A DNA stretch of 64,000 nt from Bacteroidetes bacterium UBA6221 (GTDB lineage: Bacteria > Bacteroidota > Bacteroidia > Chitinophagales > Chitinophagaceae). The stretch lies in NCBI GenBank assembly GCA_002421685.1, contig DISB01000018.1, positions 197,244-261,243 on the forward strand, in the 5' to 3' direction. Every line of letters starts with the position of its first letter. The first letter of the stretch is position 1. The translations under genes and the position numbers were made by a program. The notes beneath the pieces are model-generated. The model searched no databases. It worked only from the letters and a program-made list of their open reading frames with translations, and was not told where the DNA came from. Of the stretch, positions 26,752 to 34,130 are shown one piece after another.

Positions 26752-27858
26752 ATGAGTGGCTTGAAAGTGATAATAGCAGGTGGTGGAACAGGCGGGCATA
26801 TATTTCCCGCAGTGGCGATAGGACATGCATTGAAGAGATTAGTCCCCGGTACCGAACTATTGTTTGTGGGTGCGAAGGGGAAAATGGAAATGGAAAAAGT
26901 ACCACAGGAAGGATTCGAGATTGTAGGACTGGACATCGCGGGGTTTGACAGGGGCAACATGTTGAAAAATATATCGCTGCCTTTTAAAATGATAAAGAGC
27001 TTTATGCAGGCAAGAAGTATACTGAACAGTTTTAAACCCGATGCGGTGGTCGGAGTAGGGGGCTATGCCAGCTTCCCTATGCTGAATGCTGCACAGGGTC
27101 GGGGTATACCTACGCTGATACAGGAGCAGAATTCTTACGCTGGCAAAAGCAATAAAATACTGGGTAAGAAGGCGAAAGCGATTTGCGTGGGTTATGATAA
27201 TATGGAACGCTTTTTTCCAAAGAGTAAAATAATATTCACAGGCAACCCGGTGCGTAAAAATATTGCACACTCAACTGTGAGCCGTGAGGAGGGCCTGTCG
27301 TGGTTAGGACTGAATGCAGCTAAAAAGACAATTCTTGTAGTGGGGGGTAGCCTTGGTGCTAAATCTATCAACGAAACTATAGACGCCCGGCTGGAAGAAA
27401 TACTGGATGAAGGGGTGCAGTTGATATGGCAGACAGGGAAGCTTTATTATGAACAGGCGAAAGAAAGAGCAGCGGGTTTTAAGGATAAGGTTAAGGTCTT
27501 CGATTTTATAAAGGAAATGGACAAAGCCTATGCAGTAGCAGATGTGGTGATATCAAGGGCTGGCGCACTGGCTATTGCTGAATTATGTATTGTGGCCAGG
27601 CCAGTGATATTCGTGCCTTTCCCTTTTGCGGCAGAAGACCACCAGACAAGTAACGCCATGGCCCTGGTAGAACACAACGCTGCCATGATGGTGAAAAACA
27701 GCGATGCCAAAACGGAGCTGGTGCCAAAGTTGAAGAAGCTATTGAAAGACGATGCTATGCAGGAACTAATGCACAGAAACCTGCGGGCATTAGCCATAAA
27801 AGATGCAGACGAAAGGATTGCTAAAAAAGTATTGGAGATAAGCGGTAAAACTGTGTAA
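26752..27858 (+). CDS. murG: UDP-GlcNAc:undecaprenyl-PP-MurNAc-pentapeptide GlcNAc transferase
   Basis: Converts lipid I to lipid II on the inner face of the membrane; GT-B fold. 368 residues. Seen: IIAGGGTGGHIFPAVAIGHAL, VGVGGYASFPMLNAA, PTLIQEQNSYAGKSNKIL, ILVVGGSLGAKSINETI, VISRAGALAIAELCIVARPVIFVPFPFAAEDHQTSNA. It begins 1 nt after the ftsW stop and shares one base with murC. Confidence 0.97.
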   Translation: MSGLKVIIAGGGTGGHIFPAVAIGHALKRLVPGTELLFVGAKGKMEMEKVPQEGFEIVGLDIAGFDRGNMLKNISLPFKMIKSFMQARSILNSFKPDAVVGVGGYASFPMLNAAQGRGIPTLIQEQNSYAGKSNKILGKKAKAICVGYDNMERFFPKSKIIFTGNPVRKNIAHSTVSREEGLSWLGLNAAKKTILVVGGSLGAKSINETIDARLEEILDEGVQLIWQTGKLYYEQAKERAAGFKDKVKVFDFIKEMDKAYAVADVVISRAGALAIAELCIVARPVIFVPFPFAAEDHQTSNAMALVEHNAAMMVKNSDAKTELVPKLKKLLKDDAMQELMHRNLRALAIKDADERIAKKVLEISGKTV

Positions 27859-29216
27859 TGAATATTGAAGGACTGAAACGGGTGTATTTTATAGGCATAG
27901 GCGGCATAGGTATGAGCGCCCTGGCCCGCTTCTTCGCGCAACGTGGAGTAGTGGTGAGCGGGTATGACCGTACCGAAACCGACCTGACCAAAAAACTGCA
28001 GTCCGAAGGCATGTCCGTTCATTATGTTGATGATATATCGCTCTTGGATAAAAATGCTGAACTGGTAGTGTACACTCCTGCTATTCCTAAAACACACGCA
28101 GGGCTGAACTGGTACTGCGATAATAACTATCCCGTATACAAGCGCAGCGATGTCCTGCAATGGATAACCGAAAGTTATTTCTCCATAACCGTGGCGGGTA
28201 CTCATGGTAAGACTACCATGAGCACGATGATTAGCTACCTGTTGCGCGAAGCGGGTATGGGCTGCAATGCCTTCCTGGGCGGCGTGTCGGTCAATTACGA
28301 CACAAACTATTGGAGTAGCGAAACGCCCACTGCAGTAATAGAAGCCGATGAATACGACAGGAGCTTCCTCAAGTTGCGCCCCGACATAGCGGTGCTGACT
28401 GCTATGGATGCCGACCACCTGGACATATATGGCACGCCGGAAGAGATGGAGAATGCGTATATAGAATATACACGCAACATAAAACATAATGGCACCCTGC
28501 TGGCCAAACATGGCTTGAAACGCGCAAGCGAATTAAGCGCCGCGCATGTAATGACCTACAGCCTGCAAAATGATGCCGCCGATGTGTATGCATCCAACAT
28601 CACAATGAAGAACGGCAGCTATGTATTCGACCTGCACTATAAAGACGGGCTGCTGGAAGGGCTGCTGCTGAACATGGGTGGTATGCACAATGTGGAAAAT
28701 GCCGTGGCCGCAATAGCCGTTACTCAATTGCTGGAAGTGGATGCAGATAGAGTAAAAAAGGTACTTCCTGCGTTCAAAGGGGTGAAGAGAAGGTTTGAGT
28801 ATGTAGTGAAGAACGATGAAGTAGTATATATAGACGATTATGCCCATCATCCCGAGGAGCTGGCTGCGTTGATAAAGAGCGCCCGGTTGTTGTTCAGCGA
28901 TAAAAAATGCGTGGTGGCTTTTCAGCCACACCTGTTCACACGTACGCGCGACCTTGCAGAAGGTTTCGCCCACAGCCTGGATATGGCAGACGAGGTGATA
29001 CTGCTGGATATATATCCTGCACGCGAGGAACCGATAGCAGATGTGACATCAGCCATGATAAAAGAAAAAATGGGCAACCCCAACTGTACTATACTGTCTA
29101 AGGAAGGCTTGCTGAAATATGTGCAGGCCGCGCCCCTGGAAGTATTCATAACAGCGGGTGCCGGTGATATAGACAAATTGGTAGAACCCATAAAAAGTAT
29201 AATAGAAACTAAATGA
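27858..29216 (+). CDS. murC: UDP-N-acetylmuramate--L-alanine ligase
   Basis: Adds L-alanine to UDP-MurNAc. 452 residues. Seen: VYFIGIGGIGMSALARFF, VAGTHGKTTMSTMISYLLREAG, VIEADEYDRSFL, GGMHNVENAVAAIAV, YIDDYAHHPEELAALI, FQPHLFTRTRDLAEGF and LLDIYPAREEPI. Start ATG shares one base with the murG stop; the TGA stop overlaps ftsQ by 4 bp. Confidence 0.97.
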   Translation: MNIEGLKRVYFIGIGGIGMSALARFFAQRGVVVSGYDRTETDLTKKLQSEGMSVHYVDDISLLDKNAELVVYTPAIPKTHAGLNWYCDNNYPVYKRSDVLQWITESYFSITVAGTHGKTTMSTMISYLLREAGMGCNAFLGGVSVNYDTNYWSSETPTAVIEADEYDRSFLKLRPDIAVLTAMDADHLDIYGTPEEMENAYIEYTRNIKHNGTLLAKHGLKRASELSAAHVMTYSLQNDAADVYASNITMKNGSYVFDLHYKDGLLEGLLLNMGGMHNVENAVAAIAVTQLLEVDADRVKKVLPAFKGVKRRFEYVVKNDEVVYIDDYAHHPEELAALIKSARLLFSDKKCVVAFQPHLFTRTRDLAEGFAHSLDMADEVILLDIYPAREEPIADVTSAMIKEKMGNPNCTILSKEGLLKYVQAAPLEVFITAGAGDIDKLVEPIKSIIETK

Positions 29217-30364
29217 GCGTGAAGCGCAAAATATCAGTACGTAAAATAATACAGGCAATGCTGACACTGGTGTTGGCAGGTGTATGTATTACTGCCGTAT
29301 TGAGCGCTACCCGACAACAGCGGAACCGGACACTTAATGATGTGGACATCAGGATAACCAATAAACAGTACGGCTTTGTTACTGAAAAGGAAATTAAACA
29401 AACACTGCTACGCGACGGTGAAATAAAAACCGGTGTAACAAAACTGTCTGAACTGAATGTGCGGCAAATGGAAAAAGTAGTGAGCGGCAACCCCTGGATA
29501 GAAGACGCGCAAGTGTACCTTGACAACAGGCAACAGTTGCATGCGCTGGTTATACAGCGCGCTCCTGTGGTTAGGATATTTGAGAAGGACGGCAATAGTT
29601 ACTACCTGGACAGGAAAATGGAGGCGTTGCCCTTGTCGCCCAAGTATAATTATTATACAACCGTGGTAACCAATGTACCCGAACTGAAAGCTGACAGCAT
29701 GAGTAATGCATTGAAGGCACAAATTATGGCGCTGGCACAATTCATTCGCCGAGATACCTTCTGGAATGCACAGGTGTCGCAGGTGATTGTGCGCGACGAC
29801 ATGCAATTTGAAATAGTGCCTGTATTGGGCGAGCACCAAATCATCCTGGGCGATACGACCGATATGCAGTTGAAATTTGACAACCTGTTCGCCTTCTACA
29901 CCAATGTATTGAATGAAGTGGGTTGGGAAAAATACAAGGTATTGGACCTGAGCTATAAAGGGCAACTCGTAGCATCGCCCGCGCTCAACTGGAAACTGCC
30001 GGTAGATAAGGTCATCAACCGAATCAACTGGGTAAGCAGCATAACCGGGGAAACACCTAAACCCAAAACTGCGGCGCCTGTTAAACCCACGCCGGGTACA
30101 ACAACGGCTCCAGTCACAACATCTGCGCATCCGTTGGATGTAAAAACAGAAACACCTGTGAAAGCAACACCGGAAAAGAACATACAGGTGGAACTACCTG
30201 TCAGGCTAAATGAAGCACCGAAGCAAAAGACTGAACCGGCAAAAGCATTGAAAAAACCTGCAGCCCGGCCACAAAAGAAAGCTACGGAGCCTAAGCAGGA
30301 AAAACCAAAAGAAGAAAAAAAACAAGAGGATAAAAAGCCGAAGTATATATACGGAGGCGAATAA
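29213..30364 (+). CDS. ftsQ: Cell division protein FtsQ-like with long basic Pro/Lys-rich C-terminal tail
   Basis: Bitopic divisome protein linking early and late components. 383 residues: a basic cytoplasmic N terminus, a membrane helix (about 11-31, MLTLVLAGVCITAVLSA), a POTRA-like region (ITNKQYGFVTEKEIKQTL, NPWIEDAQVYLDNRQQLHALVIQRAPVVRIF) and a beta-domain. From about residue 280 there is a low-complexity tail of about 100 residues dominated by K, P, T, E and A (KPTPGTTTAPVTTS; EKPKEEKKQEDKKPKYIYGG). With N-in topology this tail is periplasmic. Overlaps murC by 4 bp; ftsA follows after 21 nt. Confidence 0.85.
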   Translation: MSVKRKISVRKIIQAMLTLVLAGVCITAVLSATRQQRNRTLNDVDIRITNKQYGFVTEKEIKQTLLRDGEIKTGVTKLSELNVRQMEKVVSGNPWIEDAQVYLDNRQQLHALVIQRAPVVRIFEKDGNSYYLDRKMEALPLSPKYNYYTTVVTNVPELKADSMSNALKAQIMALAQFIRRDTFWNAQVSQVIVRDDMQFEIVPVLGEHQIILGDTTDMQLKFDNLFAFYTNVLNEVGWEKYKVLDLSYKGQLVASPALNWKLPVDKVINRINWVSSITGETPKPKTAAPVKPTPGTTTAPVTTSAHPLDVKTETPVKATPEKNIQVELPVRLNEAPKQKTEPAKALKKPAARPQKKATEPKQEKPKEEKKQEDKKPKYIYGGE

Positions 30365-30385
30365 AAAAGTATAAACGTTTGTAGT

Positions 30386-31759
30386 ATGAGCAAAAAGCAA
30401 CCCATCATTGTAGGCCTGGACATAGGCACCACGAAAGTGGCTGCAATTGCAGGAAGGAAAAATGAGTTTGGCAAACTGGAGATACTTGCTTTCGGGCGGG
30501 TAGAATCAGCGGGAGTGAGCCACGGCGTGGTAATGAATATCGACCAATGTATCCGCTCTATCGAGCATGCTATCGCTAAATGCCTGGAGTCAAACCCCGA
30601 CCTTGACATCAACGAAGTATATGTAGGCATAGCCGGGCAACACATCAAGAGCCTGCAAACCCGTGGCGACAGGGTACGTACCAACTCCGACGATGTTATC
30701 AGCCAGGAGGATATCGATATGCTGATACGCGACCAATATAAAACGTACATCCCCGCCGGCGACCAGATCATAGATATTGTGCCGCAGGAGTTTACAATAG
30801 ACAGCGCTACTAATGTCACCGAGCCTATAGGTATGAACGGTGTAAAAATTGGCGCCAACTTCCACATCATTACAGGGGATAAAAACGCCATCCGTAATAT
30901 CAAACGTTGCGTTGATAAAGCATCTCTTACCACGCGCGACCTGGTATTGCAGCCACTGGCATCCGCCGCTGCTGTTATGACCGATGAGGATATGGAAGCC
31001 GGCGTAGCTATTGTGGACATAGGCGGTGGCACCACCGATATGGCGGTTTTCTATGATGGCATCCTGAAACATACCGCCGTGATACCCTATGCCGGCGTCA
31101 ACATTACTAATGACATTCGCAGCGGCCTCGGCGTACTGCGCGCACAGGCCGAGGCTATGAAAGTACAGTATGGTACTGCCCTGGCGGCGGAGGCCAATGC
31201 CAATGCATACATTACGATACCCGGATTGCGTGGCCTGCCAGCAAAGGAAATATCCGTTAAGAACCTGGCGCACATCATACAGGCGCGCACGCAGGAGATA
31301 CTGGATTATGTATTATTTCACCTGAAGCAGATCGGCCTTGATAAGCGCCTGTACGGCGGTATTATTCTTACCGGCGGTGGCGCCCAGTTGAAGCACATCA
31401 TACAGCTTACTGAATATACTACGGGCCTTGGGGCACGCATCGGTTACCCCAACGAGCATCTTGCGGGCGGCTATGCCGAGTCGCTGATGAACCCTATGTA
31501 TTCTACCTGTATCGGTTTGATACTGCGCGGCTACCACGACTACGAAAGCGGGAAGATGCGCTTTATCGGGGAAGGAGGCAATTATATATCTGCGCAGTTG
31601 ACCACCGCGGAGACTGAGCAGCAGGATGTAGAACAGGAAGAAGATGTAAGGGACGAAAAGGCCACGAAGCGTACCGAGAAAATGAAAAAACTTTTCGACG
31701 GGCTGAAAGGGAAATTTATGAGCCTGTTTGAAGAAGTAGAAGATGAAAAAATTGAGTAA
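30386..31759 (+). CDS. ftsA: Cell division protein FtsA
   Basis: Actin-like ATPase that tethers FtsZ to the membrane. 457 residues. Seen: GLDIGTTKVAAIAGRKNEFG (phosphate 1), SHGVVMNIDQCIRSIEHAIAKC, VDIGGGTTDMAVFYDG (phosphate 2), and ILTGGGAQLKHIIQLTEYTTG (adenosine). The C terminus ends in a charged linker and a short amphipathic stretch (MKKLFDGLKGKFMSLFEEVEDEK) fitting the membrane-targeting helix. Followed by ftsZ after 60 nt. Confidence 0.96.
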   Translation: MSKKQPIIVGLDIGTTKVAAIAGRKNEFGKLEILAFGRVESAGVSHGVVMNIDQCIRSIEHAIAKCLESNPDLDINEVYVGIAGQHIKSLQTRGDRVRTNSDDVISQEDIDMLIRDQYKTYIPAGDQIIDIVPQEFTIDSATNVTEPIGMNGVKIGANFHIITGDKNAIRNIKRCVDKASLTTRDLVLQPLASAAAVMTDEDMEAGVAIVDIGGGTTDMAVFYDGILKHTAVIPYAGVNITNDIRSGLGVLRAQAEAMKVQYGTALAAEANANAYITIPGLRGLPAKEISVKNLAHIIQARTQEILDYVLFHLKQIGLDKRLYGGIILTGGGAQLKHIIQLTEYTTGLGARIGYPNEHLAGGYAESLMNPMYSTCIGLILRGYHDYESGKMRFIGEGGNYISAQLTTAETEQQDVEQEEDVRDEKATKRTEKMKKLFDGLKGKFMSLFEEVEDEKIE

Positions 31760-31819
31760 CCCAATTAATAACAATAAAAAAGGACTGTTTCATTACTAAC
31801 CCAAAAAACAGAGAATCGT

Positions 31820-33496
31820 ATGATACATTTTGAAATTCCCAAAAACCAGTCGTCCATCATCAAAGTGATAGGCGTAGGTGGTGGCGGCAGCAATGCTGTC
31901 AATTACATGCACAGCCTTGGCATAGAAGGCGTTGATTTTGTTGTCTGCAATACAGATTCGCAGGCGCTTACACTTAGTCCCGTGCACAACAAGATACAGC
32001 TCGGGCCACACCTCACGCAAGGTTTGGGAGCAGGTGCCAATCCCGAAATCGGCAAGCAGGCCAGCGAGGAGAGTATGGAAGATATTTCCAAAATACTTTC
32101 TGTAAATACACGCATGGCTTTCATTACCGCGGGTATGGGCGGCGGCACGGGTACGGGGGGCGCGCCGGTTGTATCCAAGATATGTAAGGACCTGAATATC
32201 CTGACAGTCGGTATTGTAACTACGCCTTTTACTTATGAAGGTCGCAAGCGGATGAAACAGGCACAGGACGGTATAGACCGTATGCGCGAGCATGTGGATA
32301 CTATCCTCATCATATCCAACGACAAATTGCGCCAGCAATACGGCAACCTGCCGTTCACGCAGGCATTTGCACAGGCCGATAATGTACTGGCCACTGCGGC
32401 AAAATGTATCACGGACGTCATCAACACCACCGGGCAGATAAACGTTGACTTTGCAGACGTTTGTACCGTTATGAAAAATGGCGGTGTAGCTATACTGGGC
32501 AGTGCGGAAGTTGCCGGCGAGCGCCGCGCCGAGAAAGCAGTGGAAGAGGCATTAAGCTCACCCTTGCTTAACGACAATGATATCACTGGTGCCAAATGGA
32601 TACTGCTCAACATCACATCCGCCGCCGGGGAGTATGAGCATACCATGGATGAAGCAGAAGCGATACAGGCTTATGTACAGCAGCAGGCCGGGGAAGACTG
32701 CGATGTGATATTGGGTATGGGCCACGATCCCAACCTGGGTGACAAGATAGCAGTAACGGTGATAGCAACGGGCTTTAGCCATAAGGGGCTTAACACTGAA
32801 ATGCCGGCGCGTAAGAATGAGCCTGAGAAGATCATCGTTAAACTGGGCGAAGCAAATACCGCTGCACCGGCTGTTAACACTACTGCCGTGAGCCAGGCCA
32901 CTGATGCTGTGACAGAAGACCCGATGGCGCCGAGGCTGGTAGAAACCCCTCCGGTGCAGAACCGGGTTGTCATCGATGCAAAGCCGCATTTCCCGGTAGA
33001 CAATACACCCCGCGAAACATTGCAATTGGTGATGCACGAAGATAAGCCGGAAGAAAAACAACCGGTGGAAGAGAAGAAAGAAATGCCCTTAGCGCCGGAG
33101 CTGGAACTGGTAATAAAAAATGAGCTTCCTGCAGAACCGGTAAAACCTGCCATGCAACAGCAGCCGCAGGCAGAGCAGGTAACTGCACCCGGCGGACGCG
33201 TACTCACTGCGGCGGAGCTTGAAGAAAAACGCATATTCGAAGAGCAAAAGCGCGCCCTGGAAGAAAGGGCTGAGCGTTTGCGTCGCATGAGTTTCGATGT
33301 AAAGGCCGGTGAAGGGCATGACGATGTTGAGAATGTACCCGCCTACGTAAGGAAGAATGTACACATCGATGACACTGTTGCTTCGTCCGATACTTTCTAT
33401 AGCGGCTATAGCGTAGGTGTGAATGACAAAAACGAAGAGGGCAAGGCCGACCTGCAGAGCATCAATACCTTTCTGCAGGGCAAAAAGCCTGATTAA
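31820..33496 (+). CDS. ftsZ: Cell division protein FtsZ with long variable C-terminal region
   Basis: Tubulin-like GTPase forming the division ring. 558 residues, longer than the roughly 380-400 of enterobacteria. Seen: KVIGVGGGGSNAVNYM, the GTP signature AGMGGGTGTGGAPVVSKI, and NVDFADVCTVMKNGGVAI, followed by GLNTE. After the core comes a variable linker rich in P, E and A and a charged helix (EEKRIFEEQKRALEERAERLRRM); then NVPAYVRKNV, which resembles the conserved C-terminal peptide, but about 45 residues follow it (to LQGKKPD). A strong terminator follows, ending the cluster. Confidence 0.96.
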   Translation: MIHFEIPKNQSSIIKVIGVGGGGSNAVNYMHSLGIEGVDFVVCNTDSQALTLSPVHNKIQLGPHLTQGLGAGANPEIGKQASEESMEDISKILSVNTRMAFITAGMGGGTGTGGAPVVSKICKDLNILTVGIVTTPFTYEGRKRMKQAQDGIDRMREHVDTILIISNDKLRQQYGNLPFTQAFAQADNVLATAAKCITDVINTTGQINVDFADVCTVMKNGGVAILGSAEVAGERRAEKAVEEALSSPLLNDNDITGAKWILLNITSAAGEYEHTMDEAEAIQAYVQQQAGEDCDVILGMGHDPNLGDKIAVTVIATGFSHKGLNTEMPARKNEPEKIIVKLGEANTAAPAVNTTAVSQATDAVTEDPMAPRLVETPPVQNRVVIDAKPHFPVDNTPRETLQLVMHEDKPEEKQPVEEKKEMPLAPELELVIKNELPAEPVKPAMQQQPQAEQVTAPGGRVLTAAELEEKRIFEEQKRALEERAERLRRMSFDVKAGEGHDDVENVPAYVRKNVHIDDTVASSDTFYSGYSVGVNDKNEEGKADLQSINTFLQGKKPD

Positions 33497-33522
33497 CATC
33501 ATTCTGTTATAGTTTACCCCTT

Positions 33523-33552
33523 AGGCCCCCCGCATCGCCGGGGGGCTTTTAG
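33523..33552 (+). terminator. Terminator at the end of the mraZ-ftsZ cluster
   Basis: Stem GCCCCCCG (33525-33532) / CGGGGGGC (33539-33546) with a 6-nt loop and a TTTT tail, about 30 nt after the ftsZ stop. Confidence 0.92.
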
Positions 33553-33628
33553 TTTTTGTTTAACAATACCCTTTTAAACCAAAGTCTGGGTCACAGGTCT
33601 ATCATTCAGAAACTAAATGGAAAGAATT

Positions 33629-33955
33629 ATGAAGAGGATCACGATCGTACTGGCAGCCATGGTTATGATGTTGGCCGTACAAACTGTGCAGGCACACCCC
33701 CACGGGAAAACCATGCCGCACAAGCAATACAACCAGCACAAGCGCATACAACATGGCGTACGCAACGGGCAGCTTACCGGGCCGGAGGCAAAAATGCTGC
33801 GCGCACAACAAGCCAAAGTACGCCACTACAAGCAGATGGCCATGGCAGACGGGCGCATCACCCCGCGGAAACGCCAACTCATCAACCGCACGCAAATGCG
33901 GGCAGGACATAATATATACAGGCAGAAACACGATGGCCAGGTAAGATGGTGGTAA
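33629..33955 (+). CDS. Small secreted His/Arg/Lys-rich protein of unknown function
   Basis: Not a recognised named gene. Start set at ATG 33629 (MKRITIVLAAMVMM); ATG 33617 is four codons earlier. 108 residues with a signal peptide cleaved after VQA, then a mature part of about 86 residues rich in His, Lys, Arg and Gln. Two short helical segments, RIQHGVRNGQLTGPEAKML and YKQMAMADGRITPRKRQLINRTQ, look like a diverged tandem (DGRxTxxExxxL-like), and the end reads NIYRQKHDGQVRWW. I have seen this arrangement in small periplasmic proteins of other bacteria, but no function is known. The basic, His-rich mature part suggests binding to anions, metals or nucleic acid (inference). Its own terminator follows. 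Confidence 0.65.
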   Translation: MKRITIVLAAMVMMLAVQTVQAHPHGKTMPHKQYNQHKRIQHGVRNGQLTGPEAKMLRAQQAKVRHYKQMAMADGRITPRKRQLINRTQMRAGHNIYRQKHDGQVRWW

Positions 33956-34002
33956 AAGATTTCAAGAAGTAGTTTTTCATAAGCATAGGGAGGTTTTTTC
34001 AG

Positions 34003-34025
34003 GCGGGCTGTTTAGCCCGCTTTTC
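34003..34025 (+). terminator. Terminator after the small secreted protein
   Basis: Perfect 7-bp stem GCGGGCT / AGCCCGC with a GTTT loop followed by TTTT, about 50 nt after the stop. Confidence 0.85.
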
Positions 34026-34130
34026 TGTTGTTTGTGCCAGTTTTAGTTGGTAACCCATAGCCGTTTTTTATTGCAGTAATCCTGCTTTTGCTATATTTAT
34101 CCCCCGGCTTCAAATGTTATAGTCCACCAA

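Noticed and set aside
27528..28511. 327-codon minus-strand frame over murG-murC
   Set aside because: Antisense to conserved genes, no start context or domain; coding shadow.
29953..31035. Long 360-codon frame on the minus strand over ftsQ-ftsA
   Set aside because: It is antisense to two well-supported genes and has no recognisable domain; a coding shadow.
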